The notes beneath the pieces were generated by a model. It ran no database searches and was not told the DNA's origin. It saw only the letters and a program-made list of their open reading frames with translations. From NCBI GenBank assembly GCA_016927095.1, contig JAFGNI010000672.1, positions 1 to 20,931 on the forward strand: a DNA stretch of 20,931 nucleotides, given 5' to 3'. The DNA comes from Anaerolineae bacterium. GTDB lineage: Bacteria; Chloroflexota; Anaerolineae; B4-G1; SLSP01. Both the position numbers and the translations under genes were made by a program. Each line of letters starts with the position of its first letter. The stretch's first letter is position 1. Positions 7,250 to 16,038 of the stretch are shown in pieces.

Positions 7250-8608
7250 CTATACCTGTGACAGAAGCCGCTCTGCGATGCGGTTGTGCTGGGCCGCGAT
7301 TGTAGCCACGTCGAGCGTCGTGAGCTCTCCCTGATCGATGACCTGGACGCCGTTAATGATCGAGATGTCAACATCTTGCGGCGCACAGAAGAGCGTGGCT
7401 GCAACGGGGTCGTGGACCGCGGCACCAGCATAGGCCAGGCGATCAAGGCGGAAGCCGATGATATCCGCCGCTTTGCCAGGGGTGAGCTGCCCGATATCGT
7501 CTCGACCTAGCACCTCGGCGCCGCCTCGCGTGGCGAGCCAGAGAGACTCTTCGGCAGTGAGCCCGGCGGGCGTACCCATGACCCGCTGGAGGAGCATTGC
7601 CATGCGGGCTTCCGCTAGCATGTGGGAGCTGTCGTTGCTTGCAGAGCCGTCCACGCCGAGGGCGACGGGTACGCCCGCATCGACGTAAGCGCGCACAGGC
7701 GCGATGCCCGAAGCCAGTCGCATGTTGCTCGATGGGCAGTGGGCGATCCCCGTGTGCGTTGCGGCGAGTTGCGCGATCTCCTCTGGATTGACATGGACGC
7801 CGTGGGCGAACCAGACATCATCGCCTAACCAGCCCAACGACTCGGCATAGCCCACAGGACGCTTGCCCACTGTCGCGAGGCAGTATGTTTCCTCATCTCG
7901 GGTCTCCGCGAGGTGCGTGTGCAGCTGGACATTGTAGGCCCTAGCCAAGCGCGCGGACTCGCGCATCAGATCCTCGGTGACGGAGAACGGGGAGCACGGT
8001 GCCACAGCCACTCTCAGCATCGCGAACGGTGCAGCGTCGTGGTAGGTTTCGATGACGCGGCGGGTGTCCTTCACTATGTCGGACTCTGACTCCACAACTC
8101 GGTCAGGTGGCAGACCGCCCTGGCTCTCACCGCGACTCATCGAGCCGCGCGTGGCGTGGAAGCGTATGCCAATCTCCTGAGCGGCGCATATCTCGTCATC
8201 AAGGGTCACATCGTTGGGGTAAATATAGAGATGATCGGCAGCGGTTGTGCAACCCGATAGCATCAACTCAGCCAGTCCCACAAGGGCACTGGTGTAGATC
8301 GCCTCTGCATCGAGGTTCGCCCATATGGGATAGAGCGTCTTGAGCCAGGGAAAAAGCTCCGCGTCCTGGGCACCGGGAATGACACGCGTCAGCGTCTGGT
8401 AGAGGTGATGATGGGTATTCACAAGCCCCGGCATAAGCATCATGCCGCGAGCGTCGATCACGCGATCGGCGGACCTGCCAACGCTATCAGTTGGCGCAAC
8501 CGCCTCGATCACATTGTCGCGAACCAGGATGGCAGCGTTGGCGACGCGACGGTGCTCGTCGTCCATTGTGAGGATGAGGTCGGCGTTCTTCAGCAGGAGT
8601 GTTCCCAT
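7250..8608 (-). CDS. 8-oxoguanine deaminase-type amidohydrolase
   Basis: A 452-residue cytoplasmic amidohydrolase of the ATZ/TRZ-like deaminase group. Metal and catalytic residues are all present: H66 and H68 in NTHHHLYQ, H232 and E235 in HTHLAE, H269 and H272 in FAHGVH, and D320 in GVDGSASND. Features I associate with characterised 8-oxoguanine deaminases are also visible: LTRVIPGAQDAELFPWL, RGSMSRGESQGGLPPD and APCSPFSVT. The expected reaction is deamination of 8-oxoguanine to urate plus ammonia. Other substrates in this group include guanine, isoxanthopterin and S-adenosylhomocysteine, so the exact one is inferred. The ATG at 8608 has AAGGA about nine bases upstream. It leads a probable two-gene operon with the histidine kinase. 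Confidence 0.88.
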   Translation of the reverse strand: MGTLLLKNADLILTMDDEHRRVANAAILVRDNVIEAVAPTDSVGRSADRVIDARGMMLMPGLVNTHHHLYQTLTRVIPGAQDAELFPWLKTLYPIWANLDAEAIYTSALVGLAELMLSGCTTAADHLYIYPNDVTLDDEICAAQEIGIRFHATRGSMSRGESQGGLPPDRVVESESDIVKDTRRVIETYHDAAPFAMLRVAVAPCSPFSVTEDLMRESARLARAYNVQLHTHLAETRDEETYCLATVGKRPVGYAESLGWLGDDVWFAHGVHVNPEEIAQLAATHTGIAHCPSSNMRLASGIAPVRAYVDAGVPVALGVDGSASNDSSHMLAEARMAMLLQRVMGTPAGLTAEESLWLATRGGAEVLGRDDIGQLTPGKAADIIGFRLDRLAYAGAAVHDPVAATLFCAPQDVDISIINGVQVIDQGELTTLDVATIAAQHNRIAERLLSQV

Positions 8609-8661
8609 GTCTCACGTCCTTCGAAGGGTCTGGTTATCTGAGATTCACCGATCGTTAGGTT

Positions 8662-8690
8662 AGTGTAGCACATTTCGTATTGGAGCGCAA
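8662..8690 (-). promoter_or_regulatory. Promoter of deaminase-kinase operon
   Basis: On the minus strand, TTGCGC (8685-8690) and TACACT (8662-8667) are spaced 17 bp apart. The predicted transcription start is about 8655, giving a leader of roughly 45 bases to the ATG at 8608. The -10 box is good and the -35 matches only in TTG. Confidence 0.45.
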
Positions 8691-8873
8691 ACCAATGGCA
8701 TAGAAGCCCTTCCCGCTCAAGCATAAATGAGTTGTGGGGAAGTGGACGGGCGTCGCGAGAGAGAGCTTTTTTTGCGATGAGGCTCCGGGGCTCCAGCTCG
8801 TCCCGTTGTGGAATCCTGTGCGCAGAGGATTGTGCTCTCGTGGCAGTGACTGCCTGCGTTCGTCCGTTTCCTA

Positions 8874-8882
8874 TGGTATAGT
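8874..8882 (+). promoter_or_regulatory. Extended -10 promoter of the amidase gene
   Basis: TGG followed by TATAGT (8877-8882) forms an extended -10 element. No good -35 box is seen 16-18 bp upstream. Transcription would start near 8889, leaving about 29 bases before the ATG at 8918. Confidence 0.45.
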
Positions 8883-8917
8883 AAGCCAAAGTTGGGCTGT
8901 TGACTGGGAGGGTTCTG

Positions 8918-11900
8918 ATGAAACCACGCGCCTGGGGTGTCCTTGCGCTGTTCTGTCTTCTAGCACTCGCTGTCACGTCCGGCATGGCAAGAGCGGCGGT
9001 AGGGGTATCGTCGTCCATGAGTGCGAGCGGTGGAAGTGACCTCGCTTCACAGGCCGCTGGCCTTCTCGGGACACGTAACTCGGATCCACGCAGTCCGGCC
9101 GCCACCGGTGGTGATAGGCGTTGGCAAGTCAGATCTGTCTCAGCTGAGGATGGCGAACTGGTTGTCTGTCTCGAGGTTAGTGGCGAGGCCTTGGCCCAAG
9201 ATGGCTGGCTGGGGATGGAAGCGGTGCAGGAAGAGGTGCGCCGCCCCCTCATGGGTCTGACTTGGCAAAGTCTGTCTGTGCAGGCGTGGGACCCGGCTAA
9301 TGGGCGCTGCCGGCCTCTCTCGGACTTCGCCCCGCGGGAGCGGGTAGAGCCTGAGGATGCGATGGCGGCGGAGGCGATCCGCCAACTCGTGGCTTCTGAT
9401 TCCAGAGCCATCGATCTGGCCTCAGCGGCGTCCTACCCAGCCTCGCTTGCGGGTAAGACCGTCTATGTGAGTGCTGGCCACGGATGGTACTGGACTGGCA
9501 GCCAGTGGCGAACGCAACGACCGGTCTATCAGGGCATCATCGAGGATCATAACAATGCTGAGGCGGTCACCCAGTTTCTGATTCCGTATCTAGAGAACGC
9601 CGGCGCGACTGTGGTGCCCGTGCGTGAACGCGACTGGGCCACGCAAGCCGCGATCGCCGACAATGACTACGGGCCACCAGTGTTCACCAAGACCGGGGTC
9701 TGGTTCACGGGCGGCAGTGGCTCGGGCTACGCTGGGGGCACCTATCAGTATGCGATCTCGACAGCCGGGAGCCCAAGCGCAATCGCGACCTGGACCCTAC
9801 AGGTAGCCGAGCCGGGCGAGTATGCCGTCTATGCCTGGGTCTATCCTGGCAGCAACCGCGTTGCAGATGCGCACTACACTGTGAATCACGCTGGGGGCAG
9901 CAGCCTCGTAGTCCTGGACCAGCGGGTATTCCCCAATACCTGGCGATACCTTGGCACGTTTCCCTTCCATACGGGCGCTGCAACGGTCTCCCTCGACAAT
10001 CGGACCATGTCCGGGGGCTCCTACGCGGTGATCGCCGATGCGGTGCGCCTCGGCGGGGGCACGTTTGGTACTTTCGATGGCATATCGGCCCGCACGACGC
10101 TGCCCATCAATCCGGACAATCCCACACCGATACCCAGCATCGCGCCGATGAAGCCGTGGTGGGAAGCCAGCGCCTTCTACTGGAGCCAATGGTCCGGGCT
10201 AGACCCCTATGACTGGAGCTACTACAACGACGTGGTTGCCCGCCCGATCTTTGCCCGCTGGCACCAGCGCAGTAACCCCGGCGATGCGGTCTACATCTCC
10301 TGGCATACGAATGGCTATAACGGAGACAATACAACAGTACGAGGCACGGTCACCTATGTTCACAACGGGGACACCTATCCACGTACTGACGGCAGCCTCG
10401 CGCTTCAGGCGGCTGTACACGACGAGCTCATCCGCGATATCCGTGCGGGTTGGGACAGCGGTTGGACCGATCGGGGAAAAGGCCAACTGAACCTGGGCGA
10501 ACTCCGGATGCTCTGGGACCCGGCTGTGGCTACGGCCAGAATCCCGGGAGTCCTCCTGGAGATTGCGTATCACGATAATTACGAGGACGCCCTGGCACTT
10601 AAGGATCCAAGCTTCAATCGGCTAGCCGCTAGAGCCGTCTACCAGGGCATCGTGGCATACTTCGAGGCGCTCGACGGTCGCGACCTCACGTTGTTGCCCG
10701 AACCTCCTACGCATCTTCGCGTGCTCAACGCCGGCGGCGGCGCTCTGGATGTCACCTGGAGTCCTTCGCTTACAGACGGTCAGGGGCTGCGCGGCGACCC
10801 GGCGACGGGCTACCACGTCTACACCAGTCCCGACGGATTGGCTTGGGGACCTGCCCAGCTCGTGGCTACTACGCACACTACCTTGGCGGGGCTTACCCTC
10901 GGGGAGATCGTGTACGTGAAGGTGACAGCGATCAACAACGGTGGCGAGTCCTTTCCCTCCGAAACACTCGGCGCTAGGGTAGGGGAGCCTCGCCTGTTGA
11001 TCGTCTCTGGGTTCGACAAACTCAACCAGTTCGGGCTGGTCTACGAGTATGATCCCGTTGAGCACGGGAATCTGAGGATGTGGCTGGATCAGATGAACAG
11101 CCAAGATTACGTCGTGCACCACGGTGAAGCCGTGCCCACGGAAATGGCCTGGGATAGCGCCGGTAACGAGGCGGTGGCTGCTGGTTCGGTGGCACTTGCG
11201 TCGTACGACGTTGTTGACTGGCTACTCGGGGAGGAGACGACATCGGTCGACGGCACGCTGAATGCCGCGGAGCGCGCAGTCCTGAGTGCCTATCTTGGCC
11301 TCCATCGCGGGCTGCTGATCAGTGGATCGGAGTTGGGTTGGGAGCTGGTGGAACAGGGCAGCGCTCCCGCCTTTCTGAGGGAGGTGCTGCACACGGAGTA
11401 CGTTGCAGATGACGCCGGCACCTACAACGTCAGGCCGACCTATGATGGTGTCTTTGCCGGCCTCGGCGATCTGGGTTTCGATGCGCCAGGCGAGTATAGC
11501 GTCGACTACCCAGATATCTACGCGCCGCGCGATGGCGCGGCAATCGCGATGCGTTATGTGGGCGGAGAGGGCGACGGTCAGGGGGCGGCTGTGCAATACG
11601 CCAACGGGTGCCAGCGTATCATCAACTTAGGTTTCCCGTTCGAGACGCTTAGAGAGGATATGCGACTTGCTGTGATGGCTAAGGCTTTGGCGTTCTTGGG
11701 GGCATGCGTTCAGGCTGACACTATGATCGATCTCCCTCAAGATGGTGCCGCGTACACCGCCATGGCCACAGCAACTGGGAGAGCCGTAGGCGTGAACCTG
11801 ACAGCAGTATGGCTGCAGCTGGCCTGGGACAACGGCGGGGTTGCCCAGGATGAAGTCTATTGGGCCGGGGCCTCGTGGACGCCCTCCGCAGTGTGGTTCC

Positions 11901-12340
11901 CTGCTCTTGGCACCACAGCTTGGTCTTACGCTTTGCCGGCTCTTGATGAGGGTCTGTATCGCCTCCGGGCCTACGTCGAGGGACAAGAGGTCGACCCAAC
12001 GCCGGCCCAGGCTGTTTTCGCGATCGACCGAACGGCGCCACTTAGGCCAACCATTTTGGCGCCTACGAACGGAATGACCGTTACCGGTCCCGCTATCGAT
12101 CTGGTGTGGACTGTCCCCGACGATTCCGGATCGGCGGTGTACTTCGAGGTTGACATAGATGGCAGGCTCATCTCAACCGGCGGCTGTCCATACCGGGTGA
12201 CGCCGAGCCTGGGGCCTGGTCTTCATTGGTGGCGGCTTCGGGCAGTGGATGCGGCAGGTAACGCCAGCGCGTGGTCCGACTGGGCTTACTTCAGCGTGGA
12301 GGTGGAACGCGTGTTTCTGCCTGTGGCGCTGCACCACTGA
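8918..12340 (+). CDS. Secreted multidomain N-acetylmuramoyl-L-alanine amidase with golvesin-like insert
   Basis: A 1140-residue exported protein. A signal peptide (MKPR, hydrophobic core, probable cleavage after ARA at residue 26) is followed by an unassigned region to about 178. The Amidase_3 zinc-hydrolase fold is split: H188 (SAGHG) and E215 (HNNAE) lie before, and H463 (SWHTN) and E548 (LLEIAYHDN) after, a Gly/aromatic-rich beta domain at about 252-380 resembling the golvesin/Xly-type module. FN3 follows (about 594-688), then a GATase-like module (about 691-930, with YDVVDWLLGEE and ISGSE), then two Ig-like beta modules (about 935-1035 and 1038-1128). It ends in VFLPVALHH, possibly a sorting tail. 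It should cleave the amide between muramic acid and the peptide in the cell wall. ATG 8918 is chosen over TTG 8900 because GGGAGG lies six bases upstream and the signal peptide then starts correctly. Confidence 0.85.
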   Translation: MKPRAWGVLALFCLLALAVTSGMARAAVGVSSSMSASGGSDLASQAAGLLGTRNSDPRSPAATGGDRRWQVRSVSAEDGELVVCLEVSGEALAQDGWLGMEAVQEEVRRPLMGLTWQSLSVQAWDPANGRCRPLSDFAPRERVEPEDAMAAEAIRQLVASDSRAIDLASAASYPASLAGKTVYVSAGHGWYWTGSQWRTQRPVYQGIIEDHNNAEAVTQFLIPYLENAGATVVPVRERDWATQAAIADNDYGPPVFTKTGVWFTGGSGSGYAGGTYQYAISTAGSPSAIATWTLQVAEPGEYAVYAWVYPGSNRVADAHYTVNHAGGSSLVVLDQRVFPNTWRYLGTFPFHTGAATVSLDNRTMSGGSYAVIADAVRLGGGTFGTFDGISARTTLPINPDNPTPIPSIAPMKPWWEASAFYWSQWSGLDPYDWSYYNDVVARPIFARWHQRSNPGDAVYISWHTNGYNGDNTTVRGTVTYVHNGDTYPRTDGSLALQAAVHDELIRDIRAGWDSGWTDRGKGQLNLGELRMLWDPAVATARIPGVLLEIAYHDNYEDALALKDPSFNRLAARAVYQGIVAYFEALDGRDLTLLPEPPTHLRVLNAGGGALDVTWSPSLTDGQGLRGDPATGYHVYTSPDGLAWGPAQLVATTHTTLAGLTLGEIVYVKVTAINNGGESFPSETLGARVGEPRLLIVSGFDKLNQFGLVYEYDPVEHGNLRMWLDQMNSQDYVVHHGEAVPTEMAWDSAGNEAVAAGSVALASYDVVDWLLGEETTSVDGTLNAAERAVLSAYLGLHRGLLISGSELGWELVEQGSAPAFLREVLHTEYVADDAGTYNVRPTYDGVFAGLGDLGFDAPGEYSVDYPDIYAPRDGAAIAMRYVGGEGDGQGAAVQYANGCQRIINLGFPFETLREDMRLAVMAKALAFLGACVQADTMIDLPQDGAAYTAMATATGRAVGVNLTAVWLQLAWDNGGVAQDEVYWAGASWTPSAVWFPALGTTAWSYALPALDEGLYRLRAYVEGQEVDPTPAQAVFAIDRTAPLRPTILAPTNGMTVTGPAIDLVWTVPDDSGSAVYFEVDIDGRLISTGGCPYRVTPSLGPGLHWWRLRAVDAAGNASAWSDWAYFSVEVERVFLPVALHH

Positions 12341-12361
12341 CGACAATTGGTGAGGCAACCG

Positions 12362-12390
12362 CGACCAGCAATAGCCCTGATTGCCGGTCG
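12362..12390. terminator. Hairpin between convergent genes
   Basis: CGACCAGCAA (12362-12371) and TTGCCGGTCG (12381-12390) pair over ten positions with one mismatch, around a nine-base loop. It sits between the ends of two convergent genes, where a bidirectional terminator is expected. No U-tract follows on either strand, so Rho-independent action is uncertain. Confidence 0.45.
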
Positions 12391-12424
12391 GGGTAAGCCA
12401 ACTCGAGGACTGTCTAGGTCGCCC

Positions 12425-13312
12425 CTACGAGCCCTGCATCTGCGGTACCTTCGACCAGTCCCAGAGCCAATAGGCGAGGCCACCCCAGGGCTGGAAGTGA
12501 CCGAATAGCATCAAGAGATCGTGCGTTGTCGCCTGTGGGCCGTCCCCAGTTGCGTAACTGAGCCTGCGGATTGCGGCCTCATTGGTTGGAATATGGTCAT
12601 AGCGGCCCAAGCTCAGCAATAGCAGACTAAGGGCCGCTGAGGATAGATGAAAGTGCGATGACAGGGCCGTTTCTAGCTCGTCAAGCGAGCTACGATGCCG
12701 CCCAAGCATTTCGATCCGTGTCTTGTGAAGCTCGAAGACAGCGGCGATGGTCCTTACCTGTTCCGCAAGCTCTAGCCCGAAGAGCTCGATGAGAAGATCG
12801 GTACCCATCAAGACACGTTCCGCATCAGGAAACGCGTGAAGGGTGGGGTTACGGGGTAGGGCGACACCCAAGTGATCGACAAGGCGGGCTACCTGGGAAA
12901 AGTGGGGTTCCCCTCGAGCGTCCCAAGTAGCCAGGGCGGCGGTCAACACGTCCTCAAAGAAGGTGGTGCCGCGGAGAAGGCGCGCGCCATTCCGGCGTAC
13001 CGACCGCAGCCCTTCGGTGTGGAAGGCCGCTCGTAGGAAGGGCTGAAGGCTCTCGTCAAGCCGCAGCATTCGCCAAACCTTCTGGCTGGCTTCTTCGACC
13101 TGCGCACCGGAGAGGGGCGGGTCGGCTTGCACCACCAGACCTGATGGCGCCTGGTAGATGTCTAGCTTCACTGGAGTACCGCCAAGATCTTCGACGCGGT
13201 AGAGGTGATCTCCCATCGTCTTGCCGTGCAGTGATGGGATGAGGAGCCATCCAGACCGACGGATGACCTCTCGGAGCGAGAACGTTTCAGGTACCGACAG
13301 TAACCAGTGCAT
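12425..13312 (-). CDS. HhH-GPD DNA glycosylase homologue (AlkA/HesB-annotated type), probably catalytically altered
   Basis: A 295-residue protein resembling AlkA/OGG-type base-excision glycosylases. An N-terminal beta-rich domain (about 1-95) precedes a helical domain starting at GARLLRGTTFFEDVL, which corresponds to the family's first core helix. The C-terminal HFQPWGGLAYWLW matches the family's usual PxR/GxLAxxLW ending, and RYDHIPTNEAAIRR aligns with the block around the catalytic aspartate (AlkA PAGDxxxRR). Here that position is Glu (E245) rather than Asp. The helix-hairpin-helix, normally LPGIGPxTA, reads SSHFHLSSAALS and lacks the glycines. No Fe-S cysteines are seen. It is probably a pseudoenzyme or divergent DNA-binding relative. 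ATG 13312 follows GGGGGA; ATG 13339 gives nine more residues but has no ribosome site. Confidence 0.6.
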   Translation of the reverse strand: MHWLLSVPETFSLREVIRRSGWLLIPSLHGKTMGDHLYRVEDLGGTPVKLDIYQAPSGLVVQADPPLSGAQVEEASQKVWRMLRLDESLQPFLRAAFHTEGLRSVRRNGARLLRGTTFFEDVLTAALATWDARGEPHFSQVARLVDHLGVALPRNPTLHAFPDAERVLMGTDLLIELFGLELAEQVRTIAAVFELHKTRIEMLGRHRSSLDELETALSSHFHLSSAALSLLLLSLGRYDHIPTNEAAIRRLSYATGDGPQATTHDLLMLFGHFQPWGGLAYWLWDWSKVPQMQGS

Positions 13313-13334
13313 TGCATCCCCCGCTTGTGTCCCT

Positions 13335-13343
13335 AGCATACCA
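13335..13343 (-). promoter_or_regulatory. Possible extended -10 for the glycosylase homologue
   Basis: On the minus strand, TGG followed by TATGCT forms an extended -10 element. Transcription would start near 13328, which would exclude the ATG at 13339 and favour the start at 13312. No -35 box is evident, so this is weak. Confidence 0.3.
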
Positions 13344-13437
13344 CGAGTGGTCCAATGCGGGGTTTCGAGCTAGTTACAGATTGGTTAATCGGTCGAGCAT
13401 GGGGTTGGTATTCGGTTAGCGCCAGCGCTCACGTACT

Positions 13438-13481
13438 GCGACGCATAGGGGCGCCCGGTACCGGGCGCCCCTATGCGTCGC
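13438..13481. repeat. Perfect 44-bp palindrome, possible terminator
   Basis: Two 22-base arms meet at the centre GGT/ACC (13459/13460) with no spacer and no mismatch: GCGACGCATAGGGGCGCCCGGT and its exact complement. It lies 32 bp beyond the stop of the phosphohexomutase gene and upstream of the glycosylase homologue. As RNA it would form a very stable GC-rich stem with a four-base loop, so it may end the sugar operon. However, neither flank has a T-tract. Perfect symmetry is more than termination requires, so it may belong to a dispersed palindromic repeat family. No second copy is in this window. Confidence 0.75.
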
Positions 13482-13513
13482 GGGTGTCCTGTGATGGAAA
13501 TGGCGCGGGATCT

Positions 13514-14938
13514 CTACTTTAGGCCAGCCAGCTCCAGGCCAGCATCAAGGACAGGAGCGACCAGGTGCTTGTCTGTGAGCTCGCAGTAGACACGGACGAT
13601 GGGTTCGGTCCCTGAGAAGCGCACAAGGAGCCAGCCTGTCTCCCCGAGCTCGTATTTGTAGCCATCCACGGTCACGCGCCCTGTCACCGGGACGCCGGCG
13701 ATCTCTTGGGGTTCGGCCGCGTCCAGTCGCGCCCGAGCCTCTGGTCGCTTCTCCGAGGGGAAACGGGTATCGATGCGATCATAGTAGTAGGACTGCCCCA
13801 GTGTCTCGAAGAGCATCTGAAGGAGTTGAGAAGGTGTCTTGCCTGTCTGGAGCATGAAGTCAAGGAAGTAGAGGTTGCCGAGGATACCATCTCGCTCCGG
13901 TACATTACCGCGGAATGCATAGCCACCGCTCTCCTCACCACCGATCAGCGCGTCGACCTCCATAACCTTTGGAGCCACGTACTTGAAGCCGACGCCTGTC
14001 TCATAGATCGGGACATTGTACCGCTCCGCCAGGCGATTGAGCATCTGGGTTGTGGAAATGGTCTTCACAATGGGCCCGCGCTCCCCTCGCACCTCGAGGA
14101 GATAGTAGGCCAACAGCCCAAATACGCGAAGCTGATCGATGTAGATACCGTGCTCGTCACCGATGCCCATGCGATCAGCGTCTCCATCGTTGATCAGCAG
14201 GACATCGGCGCCCAGTTCCAACGTCTTTGCCAGCCCGGCGTTGATGTTCGGTTCGATGGGCTCTGGGCGATTCATGTCGGGAAAGAGCGGGTTGCGTTCC
14301 GAGTGGATCTCCCAAATCGTGTTGTTGCCACCACTCAGCAGATGCGGAAACCATCCGACAGCATTGCCCCACATGGGGTCTACCAGGACACGGTGCCCAG
14401 CGTTCCTCAACGCTTCCAGATCCACCAGCTCACCAAGGTGTGAGATGTAGGCGGGGTTGGGATCCCATCGTGTGATCAGGCCCTTGGCCTCCGCATCGGC
14501 TACCGGCACGCGCGCTGCCGCTTCTTCGGTGTCGGGGATGTACCCCTCGATCTCCTTGAGTCCTTCGGGCGCGATAGCACCACCGTTTGGGTCGCGAACC
14601 TTGAAACCGTTATCGGTTGGTGGATTGTGGCTTGCAGTGATGTTAATGGCGCCACCTGTCTCACGTTCGACTGCCGTGTAGCTGATGACTGGGGTAGGGG
14701 AGTTGGCTGCGGTCAGCCACACTTGGATGCCGTTGCCAGCCATGACCTCGGCCGCAGCCTCGGCGAATAGGTCCGACATGAATCGACGGTCGTAGCCGAC
14801 CACGATTCCACGGTCGGCGAGGTCGTGTTGTTTGAGATACTCCGCAAAGCCCTGCGTAACGCGTCGAACATTCGCGAATGTGTAGTCTTCAGCGATTCTG
14901 GCGCGCCATCCATCGGTCCCGAACGTTATCTTACCCAT
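13514..14938 (-). CDS. Phosphoglucomutase/phosphomannomutase-family enzyme
   Basis: A 474-residue alpha-D-phosphohexomutase interconverting hexose 6-phosphate and hexose 1-phosphate. All four active-site loops are present: the phosphoserine loop TASHNP (S103), the magnesium loop DGDADR (D251, D253, D255), the sugar-specificity loop GEESGG (334-339), and the phosphate-binding loop RFSGTEP (440-446). Length is normal. The start at 14938 has AAAGGAG eight bases upstream. The open frame continues further upstream, but that part overlaps the dehydratase gene and is arginine-rich and non-homologous in character, so it is not coding. It is the last gene of the operon, 47 bp after gmd. This suggests it makes mannose 1-phosphate for GDP-mannose, but the loop sequence does not prove mannose over glucose. 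Confidence 0.92.
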   Translation of the reverse strand: MGKITFGTDGWRARIAEDYTFANVRRVTQGFAEYLKQHDLADRGIVVGYDRRFMSDLFAEAAAEVMAGNGIQVWLTAANSPTPVISYTAVERETGGAINITASHNPPTDNGFKVRDPNGGAIAPEGLKEIEGYIPDTEEAAARVPVADAEAKGLITRWDPNPAYISHLGELVDLEALRNAGHRVLVDPMWGNAVGWFPHLLSGGNNTIWEIHSERNPLFPDMNRPEPIEPNINAGLAKTLELGADVLLINDGDADRMGIGDEHGIYIDQLRVFGLLAYYLLEVRGERGPIVKTISTTQMLNRLAERYNVPIYETGVGFKYVAPKVMEVDALIGGEESGGYAFRGNVPERDGILGNLYFLDFMLQTGKTPSQLLQMLFETLGQSYYYDRIDTRFPSEKRPEARARLDAAEPQEIAGVPVTGRVTVDGYKYELGETGWLLVRFSGTEPIVRVYCELTDKHLVAPVLDAGLELAGLK

Positions 14939-14985
14939 CTGTGCCGCTCCTTTCCCTTCTTGTTCCGTCGCTTTGTCGTAGTTGC

Positions 14986-16020
<1,035 letters not shown>

Positions 16021-16038
16021 TCAGGCCACAGGATGGAC

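Larger units (their letters stand above)
8609..8917. other. Divergent intergenic region
   Basis: About 309 bp separate the minus-strand deaminase gene from the plus-strand amidase gene. It carries one candidate promoter near each end (8662-8690 and 8874-8882). The centre (about 8700-8850) contains a run of seven T at 8767-8773, but I see no stem before it, no open reading frame with coding character, no RNA gene and no clear riboswitch fold. A region this long could hold operators, but none is recognisable. Confidence 0.6.

Noticed and set aside
8760..8780. GC-containing stretch followed by seven T, terminator-like
   Set aside because: No stem of useful length can be paired directly before the T run, and no gene ends nearby on the plus strand.
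8590..9411. Long open frame of 273 codons on the minus strand
   Set aside because: It runs antisense through the amidase start and the divergent promoter region, is rich in Ser/Arg/Ala as GC-rich shadow frames are, has no ribosome site and resembles no family.
13418..13429. AGCGC-CA-GCGCT small inverted repeat
   Set aside because: A five-bp stem with a two-base loop is too small to support a function. It may be a chance feature near the large palindrome.
13706..14443. 245-codon open frame on the plus strand
   Set aside because: It lies wholly antisense to the phosphohexomutase, whose motifs are unmistakable. Composition is that of a shadow frame.
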